A stretch of 64,000 nucleotides of DNA from Nocardia fusca NBRC 14340 (GTDB lineage: Bacteria; Actinomycetota; Actinomycetes; Mycobacteriales; Mycobacteriaceae), in NCBI RefSeq assembly GCF_001618425.1, contig NZ_BDCU01000029.1, positions 62,001 to 126,000 on the forward strand, read 5' to 3'. Shown piece after piece: positions 32,488 to 41,301 of this stretch. The notes beneath the pieces were generated by a model that saw only the letters and a list, made by a program, of their open reading frames with translations, had not been told where the DNA came from and made no database searches. Both the position numbers and the translations under genes were made by a program. How positions within the stretch are numbered: position 1 is the stretch's first letter; every line of letters starts with the position of its first letter.

Positions 32488-33591
32488 TCAGAACGCGTAA
32501 CGCACCGTCAGCCAGGGCGTCCGCTCGGCGATGAGACCGGTGAGGGAAGCGACCCCGGCGGCTTTCACGGTGTTGCGGTAGCGCACGTTCCACATCCCCG
32601 AACCGGAGCGTTTGGCCTGCTGGACGACCGGCTGCCACAGCAGGTCCTCGGCCCTGGGATGCCAGCCGAGATTGACCTCGTGCAACTGTTCGTTGTGGGT
32701 GAGCATGATGATCTCTGCGGCCGCCTGGGCCCGGAAAGCTGCGCCGGTCCCGTCCGAGAGCTGTTCGAGCAGTTCCGCCCATTCCCGCTCCCAGCCCGGG
32801 CGGAGGACGACTGGCGAAAAGTTGACGTGCACCTCGTAGCCCGCCGCCACGAAGTCGTCGATCGCGGCGATCCGCTGCCGGATCGGCGTGGTACGCAGGT
32901 CGAGCAGCCGAGAGTCGGCCTCGGGCATGAGCGAGAACCGGACCCGGGTCCGGCCACGGGGGTCCAGGTCGAGCAGACCGCGGTTGACGTATTTGGTGGC
33001 AAACGAGGCCTTCGCGGTGGGCCAGGCACGGAACGCCGTGATCAGGTCGGCGACATTGTCGCTGACCAGTGCGTCGATCGAGCAGTCGCTGTTCTCCCCC
33101 AGGTCGTAGACCCACGCCTGGGGATCGCACTGGTTCGGCACGGTCTTGGGTCCCTGCCTGCGCACATGACGGGCGAGGTAGCCGACGATCTTGTCGATAT
33201 TGGTGAACACCGTGATCGGGTTGGCGTACCCCTTGCGGCGGGGAACGTAGCAGTAGGCACACGCCATCGCGCAGCCGTTGGAGGTCGAGGGGGCGATCCA
33301 GTCGGCCGAGCGCCCGTTCTCCCGCGCCGTCAGCGATTTCTTGACCCCGAGCACCAGGTCCTCGGTCTTGACCCGGATCCAGCGGTCGATATTGCCCGCG
33401 TTGCCGTGCAACCGGTCGATCTGCCAGTGGGACGAGACGGGGATGATCTCGGCGTCGGGGAATCGCGCCCGCACCTGCTGCCCGCGCGGGCTCGCCAGCG
33501 CGTCCGGTTCGGCCCACAGGCGACGGACATCCAGCAAGCGTGGTCCCGGTGTGGGCCGGACCGGGCCCGGTGCCGCGGCGGAGGCTGTCAT
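32488..33591 (-). CDS. Radical-SAM protein of the spore photoproduct lyase family
   Basis: A 367-residue radical-SAM enzyme. The CxxxCxxC iron-sulfur motif is in 'NGCAMACAYCYVPRRKG', and 'TKYVNRGLLDLDPRGRTRVR' and 'GYEVHVNFSPVVLRPGWERE' match the SplB family. True spore photoproduct lyases reverse a UV thymine dimer in spore DNA; this lineage is not known to form endospores, so the substrate may differ. The gene stands alone between ribH and a divergent SRPBCC gene. The start is the ATG at 33591. Confidence 0.85.
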   Translation of the reverse strand: MTASAAAPGPVRPTPGPRLLDVRRLWAEPDALASPRGQQVRARFPDAEIIPVSSHWQIDRLHGNAGNIDRWIRVKTEDLVLGVKKSLTARENGRSADWIAPSTSNGCAMACAYCYVPRRKGYANPITVFTNIDKIVGYLARHVRRQGPKTVPNQCDPQAWVYDLGENSDCSIDALVSDNVADLITAFRAWPTAKASFATKYVNRGLLDLDPRGRTRVRFSLMPEADSRLLDLRTTPIRQRIAAIDDFVAAGYEVHVNFSPVVLRPGWEREWAELLEQLSDGTGAAFRAQAAAEIIMLTHNEQLHEVNLGWHPRAEDLLWQPVVQQAKRSGSGMWNVRYRNTVKAAGVASLTGLIAERTPWLTVRYAF

Positions 33592-33755
33592 GCCCCCTGC
33601 CTACTGCACACCCCCGACATCCCGGCGCGAATCGGCGGCCCGTGTGTCCGGCGACACCGCCGGCGCTCCCCGGACCCCGCTCGCTTCCTATCCTGGATAG
33701 GACACGCGTAGTTCCTGGTCACCGAGACGAAGCCACCGCCAACACAGGAGCACCC

Positions 33756-34214
33756 ATGGCCACTCTCCATTTCACGGAAACGACCGACGCGACACCCGAA
33801 CAGTTCGTCGCCGCGCTCACCGATTTCGGGCCGGGCCGCGCGGAACTGTTCGGGAACAGCACGGACAAATACCTGGAGCTGCACACCCGCGGTCCCACCG
33901 ACGCCGACGTCACGGAGGGGTCGCGCGGAATCTGGGAACGCCTGCACTACGACTGGTCGAACCCGCACCGGGTGGTCATGACGACCACCGACTCCAACCT
34001 GTGGGGTGGCCGTTCCGGCCACACCTACCAGTTCACACCCCGCCCGGACGGGAAGACCGACGTGGATGTCGTCGTGGTCCGTGAGGGCAAGAACGCGACG
34101 GGCCGGGTGCTCGGGGCCGTGGTGGGATCTGTCGGCCGAGGCATCCTGCGGAATGCGTTCCGGAAGACGGTCGCGGCCGTCGAGGCCCGCAACAGCGGAA
34201 CACCACAGAGCTGA
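33756..34214 (+). CDS. SRPBCC (START-like) family protein
   Basis: A 152-residue protein with the small helix-grip fold: 'FTETTDATPEQFVAALTDF' at the start, strands 'ERLHYDWSNPHRVVMTTTDS' and 'TYQFTPRPDGKTDVDVVVVR', and a long C-terminal helix 'GILRNAFRKTVAAVEAR'. Family members bind or transform hydrophobic ligands. The ATG at 33756 follows ACAGGAG. It diverges from the radical-SAM gene; no functional link is evident. Confidence 0.72.
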   Translation: MATLHFTETTDATPEQFVAALTDFGPGRAELFGNSTDKYLELHTRGPTDADVTEGSRGIWERLHYDWSNPHRVVMTTTDSNLWGGRSGHTYQFTPRPDGKTDVDVVVVREGKNATGRVLGAVVGSVGRGILRNAFRKTVAAVEARNSGTPQS

Positions 34215-34445
34215 ATCCGGTGGACCGGCCGGGCGAGGCACCGGACGGTTCGGCGTCCGCCTCGCACCGGCCGGCCTGCTGTGCCACGGTGACCGGAGTG
34301 CAGAATCCTGTCCCGGATACCAGCCGACCGGAAACCGGCCGCCCGGAGCTGCTACGCGTCGCGGCCGTGGACGCCGGTGGCCTGGTACTCCTGGCAGGTC
34401 CCGCGGCCCTCCTTCTCCGGAACCGGCGCGCGGAGGACTGCCCGG

Positions 34446-35363
34446 TCAGCCGACCGGCAGCCCACTGAGGATCGGGACGAAAGCCCAATCCATGATGCGC
34501 GCGGCGTCGCCCGCCGCGGCGGCGAGATCGTCGGGTGAGCTGTTCAAAACCACACCGATCAGCCGCTGCGCACCCCGGGAGGCTTCGAACAACAGGCAGG
34601 TGCCGGCAGCGTTCGTCGACCCGGTTTTGATTCCGGCGGTGCCCGGATAATCACGGAGCAGCCCGTTGGTGGTCTCCCAGACGTGGTCCCGGTTCGCGGG
34701 ACCGGCGGGCAGGTGGTGGACCTGCGATCCGACGATCTCGCGGAAGACCGGGTCGGCCATCGCGTGCCGGCCGAGCCGCACCAGCTCCGCCGGAGTGGAG
34801 TACGTGGCGAAATCGTCGGGGGCCGGCAGGCCGCTGGGATCGCTGAAATGCGTGTTCGGCATCCCCAGCCGCTGCGCGGTGGCATTCATCCGGGCGATGA
34901 AAGCGTCCTGACCCGGCCCGAATGCCTCGGCCAGGGCATAGGCGGCGTCGCAGCCCGAAGGCAGCATCATCGCGTACAGCAACTGGCGCGCGGTGAGCAC
35001 CTCGCCGGGAACCAGACCGGCGGTACTGCCGCCGTAGGCGGCCGCATAGTCGACGGCCGCGCGCGGCACCGTGACCGGGCGGTCGAGATCGCCCGATTCG
35101 AGCACGACCACCGCCGTCATCACCTTGGTGATACTGGCGATCGGAACGCGGATATCCGGCTGCCGAGACCACACGATCAGTCCGGTACCGGCCTCCGCCA
35201 GCGCCGCCGCCGGCGCCCGTACTCCTTCCGGTTGCAGTGTCAGCGGAAACGGAAGCTGAGCCGAGCCGCCGGGGATCGGGGCCGCCGCGGCGGTGGGCGC
35301 GAAGACGACGAGTATTGCGGCGACGGCCGCCGTCAGTACACGGACATAGGTTCGCATCGCCAC
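34446..35363 (-). CDS. D-alanyl-D-alanine carboxypeptidase (peptidase S11), secreted
   Basis: A 305-residue penicillin-binding protein with an N-terminal signal sequence ending near 'PTAAAAPIPG'. The active site is Ser77-x-x-Lys80 ('SITK'), and 'GIKTGST' holds Lys246-Thr-Gly. The middle SxN motif reads Ser136-Gly-Cys138, with cysteine in place of the usual asparagine. It would trim the terminal D-alanine from peptidoglycan stem peptides outside the membrane. The start is GTG 35363 or ATG 35357; GGAGG lies 14 bases before the GTG. No long C-terminal membrane anchor is seen. Confidence 0.88.
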   Translation of the reverse strand: MAMRTYVRVLTAAVAAILVVFAPTAAAAPIPGGSAQLPFPLTLQPEGVRAPAAALAEAGTGLIVWSRQPDIRVPIASITKVMTAVVVLESGDLDRPVTVPRAAVDYAAAYGGSTAGLVPGEVLTARQLLYAMMLPSGCDAAYALAEAFGPGQDAFIARMNATAQRLGMPNTHFSDPSGLPAPDDFATYSTPAELVRLGRHAMADPVFREIVGSQVHHLPAGPANRDHVWETTNGLLRDYPGTAGIKTGSTNAAGTCLLFEASRGAQRLIGVVLNSSPDDLAAAAGDAARIMDWAFVPILSGLPVG

Positions 35364-35477
35364 ATTGTGGCGGCTGACCTCCTCGAACAGCGGGATTTGC
35401 GATCGGAGTCGCGGTGGCTCACCCGGCCGGCCGGGCCCGGCTCCGGCAGCCCCCGTCCGCGGCGGGGCGCGGAGCCG

Positions 35478-35843
35478 TCAGGCGTCCTGCCTGATCTCCG
35501 CGAAGCTCGCCCACTGGACCTCGGCGATATCGTTCGCCTCGTCGTTGAAGGTCGTATCGATCCACTCGAGGATCTGGTCCTCCGCTTTCCGCAATACGGA
35601 CTCCGGCGCATCGACCGGGGAGGTCATCTCGAGCGAGAAGTAGGTGCGGTCACCCGGATCCTGGCCGGGGTGCTCCTCGGCCCACTCCAGGCGCATCCGG
35701 TGCTCGCCCTCGGCCTTCGGCGCCAGTTCTGTTCTCGCCCCCGCTAATTCGGGGAACTTCGCCAGTTCACCGGCCGCGGCCGACCGCACGGAATCGGCTT
35801 GCGCGGGGGTGCAGTACAGCTGGACAACCAGATAGCTACTCAC
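35478..35843 (-). CDS. Hypothetical protein, acidic, about 121 residues
   Basis: The frame encodes a soluble, acidic protein beginning 'MSSYLVVQLYCTPAQADSVR' and containing 'RMRLEWAEEHPGQDPGDRTY' and 'ILEWIDTTFNDEANDIAEVQ'. No membrane segment or signal peptide is present, and I do not recognise the family. Third positions are G/C-rich throughout, so it looks genuinely coding. The start is either GTG 35843 or GTG 35855; neither has an ideal ribosome site. It is on the same strand as, and upstream of, the carboxypeptidase. Confidence 0.6.
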   Translation of the reverse strand: MSSYLVVQLYCTPAQADSVRSAAAGELAKFPELAGARTELAPKAEGEHRMRLEWAEEHPGQDPGDRTYFSLEMTSPVDAPESVLRKAEDQILEWIDTTFNDEANDIAEVQWASFAEIRQDA

Positions 35844-36192
35844 GCTACCGGCCACATCCTCTCGGTTGATCGCATGGGAGTGCCGCCTGTTGCCCGAAGA
35901 CCGGTGAACTCGCGGCCGTGGCAGCATATCTCGGCATCCGCCCACCGTCGGCGTCGGCTTCGACGACGGCCTGCCACCTCTACTCCCGGCACCCTCATCA
36001 GACTCGATGCGCACCAAGGGCTTCCGTTCCGATCCGGCCGCCGAAGTCGATTCGCCGCAGGCATCGATCATCCAGCGATCGGAGTGAGGTGGTTGCATCG
36101 CTGACGAACTCGGCGTTTCCGTAGGCGCCATTTCGGCGATATCGCGGACCAGCTCGCCGAACCGCTCGGTTCGGCGAGCGGCAGCTGATGAA
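35844..36192. other. Intergenic stretch without a supported gene
   Basis: About 350 bases between the acidic hypothetical gene and the P450 stop. Short frames on the plus strand lack ribosome sites and have composition unlike a protein. Nothing functional is seen. Confidence 0.45.
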
Positions 36193-37386
36193 CTACAGGT
36201 TCAACCTGGCGGAGGGGGTGAAGCGGACGGGTAGTTCGGCCAGGGCGCGGTGGAAGGGGCCCGGTCGCCAGGTGGGCTGTCCGCCGGGTAGCGCGGGCTC
36301 CATTTCCGGGAGCGCGTCGAGGAGCTGGTCGATGGCGTTCTGGGCGATCAGATATGACAGCGACTGTGCGGGGCAGGCGTGGCGGCCGATGCCCCAGGCC
36401 AGGTGGGAGCGGTTGCCGACGTGGTCGTCGGAGCGGACGGCCGGGTCGTTGTTACAGGCGGCCATGCTGATCAGGACCGGTTCGTCGGCGGGGAGCCAGG
36501 CGTCGTCGACGAGGATGGGGTGGCGGGGGTAGGTGATGAGGAAATTGGCCAGGGGCGGGTCGTTGAACAAGACCTCGTCGAGAGCGTCGAGGGTAGACAG
36601 GCTGCCGCCGAGGACACCGCTGCTCATACGGTCGTCGGTGAGGATGAACAGCAGGGTGTTGGCGATCAGGTTCTGCTGGAACTCGATACCGGCGCCATAG
36701 TGGCCGGCGACCTGGTGAACCATTTCCTCCTGGTTCAGTTCGGCGGGATGGCGCAGCAGCTCGGAGGTTATGTCGTTACCGGGTTCGGTTCGTTTGAGAT
36801 CGACGAGTTCCAGCATCGCCGCGCTGATCATCTGGTTGCCGTTCTCGGCGTCGACGCCTTCGACGAGGGCGGCCATCCCGGCGGCCACCCGCTGGCCGAT
36901 TTCCGCGGGGCAGCCCAGCAGGGTGTTGACGATGGTGAAGGTGAGCGGAAAAACGTACTGGGTGATGAGGTCGGCGCTACCGGATTCGCAGAACTCGTTG
37001 ATCAGCGAGATGGCGACCTGTTCGACCGTGGTGTGCAGGGTGCGCAGGTCCACGTTGCCGATGCTGGTGGTGATGGCTTCCCGGTAGCGATGGAAATCCG
37101 CGCCGGTGTTGCGGCTCGCGGTGGGACGCCACTGCATGATCGGGAGCACGGGGCAGTGGGCGGGGACGGTGCGCTGCCAGGTGCGGGGGTCGGCGGGGAA
37201 ACGGTCCGGGTCGTTGAGGATGCGCAGCGCGGTGCTGTACCCGACGACCAGGGTCGCGGGGACGCCGGGCGCGAGCTCCACGGGCACCAGCGAACCCGAG
37301 CGGCGACGCATCTCCCGGTAGGCGCGGTGTGGGTCGGTGGCGAATTCGGGGGCGTGCAGGGGAACTCGGTCCTCGGGATAGCTCAT
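36193..37386 (-). CDS. Cytochrome P450 lacking the EXXR arginine (CYP157-like features)
   Basis: A 397-residue P450. The heme-binding loop is 'HLAWGIGRHACPAQSL' with Cys338 as thiolate ligand. The I-helix reads 'GHYGAGIEFQQN', lacking the acid-threonine pair, and the K-helix reads Glu271-Val-Leu-Phe274, so the arginine of the otherwise near-universal EXXR motif is absent. Streptomyces CYP157 enzymes are known to lack EXXR, but those sit in conservons, which are not present here. No ferredoxin gene is adjacent. I start at ATG 37386 ('MSYPEDRVPLHAPEF'); no strong ribosome site is visible. Confidence 0.85.
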   Translation of the reverse strand: MSYPEDRVPLHAPEFATDPHRAYREMRRRSGSLVPVELAPGVPATLVVGYSTALRILNDPDRFPADPRTWQRTVPAHCPVLPIMQWRPTASRNTGADFHRYREAITTSIGNVDLRTLHTTVEQVAISLINEFCESGSADLITQYVFPLTFTIVNTLLGCPAEIGQRVAAGMAALVEGVDAENGNQMISAAMLELVDLKRTEPGNDITSELLRHPAELNQEEMVHQVAGHYGAGIEFQQNLIANTLLFILTDDRMSSGVLGGSLSTLDALDEVLFNDPPLANFLITYPRHPILVDDAWLPADEPVLISMAACNNDPAVRSDDHVGNRSHLAWGIGRHACPAQSLSYLIAQNAIDQLLDALPEMEPALPGGQPTWRPGPFHRALAELPVRFTPSARLNL

Positions 37387-37693
37387 CCGCGCAGGGCGGG
37401 ATTCCGCTGGAGCCGGGAGAGGCGCTGGATCGCGCTGTGTCAATCGTTCGTCCTCACCGCTTGTCTCCACACTCCGCGCCGGAAGCACCGGCACAGCGAT
37501 GGTGCCACCGGCGCGGCGCGGGCCGACAGTGCCGCGGGCGCCAGGATGGGGGCGGAACGCGCCAGGCTTGTTCATCCGGGGGACGGGCGGGGTTCGTCGC
37601 AAAGCCGGAGAGGGCGAGCCGGGATATGGTCGGCAGGCAGCGGTCCGTGCGCGGACCGGGGAGGTACTCGTTCTGATTAGGTGTGTTTCGCAG
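37387..37693. promoter_or_regulatory. Divergent P450/AraC intergenic region with CGGTCC-N6-GGACCG dyad
   Basis: This 307-base gap separates the divergent P450 and AraC-like genes. It contains one perfect inverted repeat, CGGTCC (37641-37646) and GGACCG (37653-37658), close to the regulator start. It is a candidate operator. Open frames through this gap lack ribosome sites. Confidence 0.35.
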
Positions 37694-38680
37694 GTGGATA
37701 CGGTTGAGCATGTTGCATTTTCGAACTTCATCCTGGACAGCGCCGGTCTGAACGGGCCTGCCCGGCGGCAGCTCGCGCGGGCCGCGGAACTACCGGACTG
37801 GGTGCTGGAAACCGGTGACACGATGGTGTCGAGCAACTACCAGCTGAATCTGTGGGAACTGGTGGAGCACGAACTGGAAGACCCCCATGTGGCATTGCGG
37901 GTCGGGAAAACGAACACGCTGGGCAACTTCGGTTTACACGATTACCTGTTCAGCACGGCACCGACGCTCGCCGACGGACTGGCGCGGTCGGAACAGCACG
38001 CGAACATGATTACCACCAATATCGGATTCGCGGTATCGGGAGACTCGGAGGAAGAAGCGAACGCGGATGTCCGATTGCTGAACGGGCACGGGCGGGGAGG
38101 GGAACTCGCCACCCAGTTCGCGCTCGCGGCGGTGGTGACCCGAGCACGCAGTGCCACCGGGCGGGATGTGCATCCGGTGCGGATCCGGTTCCGGCAGGCG
38201 GCGCCGCGACGCCATCAGCCGTTTGTCGAGATGTTCGGGACACGGCAGGTCGAATTCGGGGCGCCGACGGACCAGATCACCTTCCGGGCAGCAGATCTGA
38301 CGCTGCCGTTACGCACCGCAGACCCCGCGCTCGCCCAGATTCTCGCGCAGTGCGCGGCCGCGCTACCGCCACCGCAGCGCCTGGAAACCACCTGGGCCGG
38401 TCAGGTGCAGCAGGCACTGCTGGTGCTGCTCGGGGACGGGCGGGTCACGATCGAGCGGGTCGCGCGGTACCTGGCCACGAGCAGTCGCAGTCTGCAACGG
38501 CGCCTCGCCGACGAAGGGACAACCTGGACAGGGGAACTCGATCGGGCGCGCAGTGCAGTGGTCGAACGGGGCTCCCGGGCACAGCCGGACGCCACGCAGG
38601 CGGCGCTGGCCAGGAGGGCCGGATACTCCGACGCGGGGGCGCTGCGGCGGGCGCGGCAGCGCTGGACCGGACGGAAATAG
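37694..38680 (+). CDS. AraC-like regulator with arabinose-binding-type N-terminal domain
   Basis: A 328-residue protein. The first 200 residues match the PF12625-type effector domain of OruR/VirS-like regulators ('LELVEHELEDPHVALRVGK'-type segment, here 'WELVEHELEDPHVALRVGK', and 'LGNFGLHDYLFSTAPTLADG'). The C-terminal 100 residues hold the helix-turn-helix 'VARYLATSSRSLQRRLADEG'; the second half, 'AALARRAGYSDAGALRRARQ', is shorter and less canonical. I chose GTG 37694, as upstream codons lie in the P450 promoter. It faces the P450 gene and probably controls it. Confidence 0.78.
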   Translation: MDTVEHVAFSNFILDSAGLNGPARRQLARAAELPDWVLETGDTMVSSNYQLNLWELVEHELEDPHVALRVGKTNTLGNFGLHDYLFSTAPTLADGLARSEQHANMITTNIGFAVSGDSEEEANADVRLLNGHGRGGELATQFALAAVVTRARSATGRDVHPVRIRFRQAAPRRHQPFVEMFGTRQVEFGAPTDQITFRAADLTLPLRTADPALAQILAQCAAALPPPQRLETTWAGQVQQALLVLLGDGRVTIERVARYLATSSRSLQRRLADEGTTWTGELDRARSAVVERGSRAQPDATQAALARRAGYSDAGALRRARQRWTGRK

Positions 38681-38972
38681 CGCCGATCGGACCGTGGCGG
38701 CAACCGCGACACCATCCGGCCGGCACGGCGTCCGCCGTCGTCCACAGCGAGTAGCCGCGGGCCGAACGCGCCGGACAGGGTTCCGTTCGCGCCGATTTCC
38801 CCTCCGCACCGGCACCGCCCCGCCGCACTGAAACGCGGGTCACCCTGGTAGTTCAGCCCCATACACCGAGCGCATGCGCCGTCTGCGAACGCTGCGGGAT
38901 TCTCGACCCCGAGCCCATACTTTCGATCCGCCGGGCAGTTGCGCGGCGGAACGAGCCGAGGAAGGCAATCGG

Positions 38973-40160
38973 ATGGGTGACACGAACACCGGCACTCCCG
39001 AAGACAGCGTGCTGTCGGGAGTGCTGAAGCTCGGCGGACATGTGCTGGCGGAGAGAATGCTTCGTCGCCGGGACGGCGGGATCCCGATGAAGAAGAACGA
39101 GGTCGACGCGGAATGGCTCGACCGAGTACTGACGGACCGACACCCCGGTGCGGCGGTGGAATCGTTCGATATCGTTGACGCCGAAGGCGGTACGACCAGC
39201 CGCTGGAAGGCCACGATCCGCTACAACGAGGCCGGTCGGCAGGCGGGGTTGCCCGAACATCTCTTCGCCAAAACCACCCTCACCTTCACTCAGCGTTTGA
39301 CGCAGTATCTGGCGCATGCCCTCCCCGGCGAACCCGGATTCTTCCAGCAGCTGCGCCCGGAACTCGATATCGAGGCGCCACGTGGGTATTTCGGGGCCGC
39401 CGACCTGCGGACCGGCCGATCGCTGACACTGCTCGAGGATGTGAGCGTCACCCGGGGCGCACGATTCTGCACACCGCTCGAACGAGTCACCCGGGAACAG
39501 ATGGAAGACCTGCTGGCGAATATGGCGCGCTGGCACGGCCGCTACTGGGAATCACCGGAATTGACGACCCGGGACTGGCTGAAGACGCCCAGCGCGCATT
39601 TCCGCAACTTCGACCGGCTGCTCGGAATGCGCAAACGTGCCGAGGTCGGGCTGAAGCGCGCCCCCGACCTCGTCCCCGAAACGCTGCCACCGGTACAGGG
39701 CGAACTCTACGAAGCCTGCGGCCGAGCCCTGCAGATCGCCGAACAGAGCCCGCAGACCTTGCTGCATGGTGACCCGCACATCGGCAACGCGTACGTATGC
39801 GCCGACGGCAGTATGGGTTTCACCGACTGGCAGCTGGTGATGCGCGGCAGCTGGGCATTCGACGTGGCGTACACGATCACCTCCGGCCTGGAAGTCGAAG
39901 ACCGGCGGTCCTGGGAGTCCGACCTCATCGCGCTCTATATCGACGCCCTGCACGCGGCAGGTGGGCCCGCGCTGTCCTTCGCGTCCGCCTGGCTCGCCTA
40001 CCGGCAGCAGGCACTCTACCCGTATTTCGCCTGGATGATCACTATCGGCCGCGGCGCGCTGATGCCGGAATTCCAGCCAGCCGATATCTGCCGCGCGATC
40101 GTGCACCGCACCGCCCACGCCATCATGGACCTGGACGCGCTGGGGGCGGTCGGCGACTGA
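38973..40160 (+). CDS. Phosphotransferase-family protein (aminoglycoside/EcKL kinase-like)
   Basis: A 395-residue protein with a kinase-like fold. Brenner's motif is 'LLHGDPHIGNAYV' (catalytic Asp and the Asn metal ligand), followed by the metal-binding aspartate in 'GFTDWQLVMRGSWAFDVAY'. The N-terminal lobe contains 'KTTLTFTQRL' with a likely ATP lysine. Relatives are annotated as phosphotransferases or ecdysteroid-kinase-like proteins and act on small hydroxyl compounds. The ATG at 38973 follows GAGGAAGG. The substrate is unknown and the gene is alone. Confidence 0.75.
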   Translation: MGDTNTGTPEDSVLSGVLKLGGHVLAERMLRRRDGGIPMKKNEVDAEWLDRVLTDRHPGAAVESFDIVDAEGGTTSRWKATIRYNEAGRQAGLPEHLFAKTTLTFTQRLTQYLAHALPGEPGFFQQLRPELDIEAPRGYFGAADLRTGRSLTLLEDVSVTRGARFCTPLERVTREQMEDLLANMARWHGRYWESPELTTRDWLKTPSAHFRNFDRLLGMRKRAEVGLKRAPDLVPETLPPVQGELYEACGRALQIAEQSPQTLLHGDPHIGNAYVCADGSMGFTDWQLVMRGSWAFDVAYTITSGLEVEDRRSWESDLIALYIDALHAAGGPALSFASAWLAYRQQALYPYFAWMITIGRGALMPEFQPADICRAIVHRTAHAIMDLDALGAVGD

Positions 40161-40233
40161 AACCGGATCCCCTCCGCGCACAGAGTCGGGGTTCGGTCGA
40201 GAAACTCGCTCCTCCCCATCATCGCCATATCGC

Positions 40234-41238
40234 TCAGCCGGACCGATGGGGCCGGTTGTCGTCGGGCCGGGTGCCCGGCCGGTCGGTGACCGCCGCGAGC
40301 AGGCGCCGCGCGAAGGTCTCGAACCCGGCCAGGAAGCCGGCGGACGCCGTCACGGTGAAACCGGTGTCGAGGAAGGCGAGTGCGCCGACCAGCCATTGCC
40401 AGGTGTCCAGCCGGACCGTGACAGCGGTGTGCCGGTCGTCGTGCGCGGCGATCTCGGCATGCTGATAGGCCAGCACATCCGCGACCCGCTCCGGCGGGGC
40501 CGCGACCAGCAGATCGACGCGTTGTTTGCCGGCATCCAGCCCACGCTGGAGGTAGTCGACGGCGGAATCGGCCGGGAGCGGCCGCGGCTCGTACCGGGCA
40601 CCGGTACGCAGCAGCTCGCCGACACGGTCCACCCGGAACACCCGCCAATCCGCGCGACCGGGATCCCAGGCGAGCAGGTACCAGCGCAGGTGCTGATGGA
40701 TCTGCCGGTAGGGATGGACCCGCCGCGGGCTCGTCACACCACGGACGTCGGTGTAGGTGAAGGTCACGATCTCACGGTCCGCGCTCGCGGCGGCCAGGGT
40801 CGCGAGGTGTTCCGGCGACACCCCGGGTGCGACCCGCCGGCCCGTGTCCAGACCGGCGCGGATCGCCGCCACCCGGGGCCGCAGCCGGGCGGGCAGGAAC
40901 TGGTCGATCTTGCCGTAGGCGCGGGTCGCGGCGTCGTCGAGCCCGCCGGCGGTCGCGGGGCCGGTGGCGCCGAGCGCGGCCAGGCCGAGCAGGGTGGCGA
41001 TCGCCTCGTCGTCGTCGAGGAGCAGAGGCGGCATCGTGCGCCCGGCCCGGAGCCGGTAATAGCCGCCCGGGCCCGGACGGGTCTCGACGGGATAGCCGTA
41101 ACCGCGCAGCCGCTCGATATCCCGGCGCAGCGTCCGGGGGCTGCTACCGAGCCGGCGGGCCAGGTCCTCGCCCGAGTAGGCGCTCCCGGTCTGCAGTGTC
41201 GACAACAGTGCCAGCATTCGTTCGGTCACATCCGCCAC
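40234..41238 (-). CDS. WYL-domain transcriptional regulator (YafY/DeoR type)
   Basis: A 334-residue regulator with an N-terminal HTH_11 domain ('YSGEDLARRLGSSPRTLRRD', about residues 22-41), a central region, and a WYL domain with 'HQHLRWYLLAWDPGRADWRV'. A WCX-type C-terminus follows. WYL proteins often sense nucleic-acid ligands after DNA damage. The GTG at 41238 is the best start ('VADVTERMLALL'). It is 63 bases from and divergent to the UvrA-like gene, which suggests a damage- or drug-responsive pair (inference). Confidence 0.83.
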   Translation of the reverse strand: MADVTERMLALLSTLQTGSAYSGEDLARRLGSSPRTLRRDIERLRGYGYPVETRPGPGGYYRLRAGRTMPPLLLDDDEAIATLLGLAALGATGPATAGGLDDAATRAYGKIDQFLPARLRPRVAAIRAGLDTGRRVAPGVSPEHLATLAAASADREIVTFTYTDVRGVTSPRRVHPYRQIHQHLRWYLLAWDPGRADWRVFRVDRVGELLRTGARYEPRPLPADSAVDYLQRGLDAGKQRVDLLVAAPPERVADVLAYQHAEIAAHDDRHTAVTVRLDTWQWLVGALAFLDTGFTVTASAGFLAGFETFARRLLAAVTDRPGTRPDDNRPHRSG

Positions 41239-41301
41239 CGGTCCGATTCTTCCGTGAATCGCGGTCAGGAACCGGCCACATCTGTCCATAGCGTCGAATC
41301 C

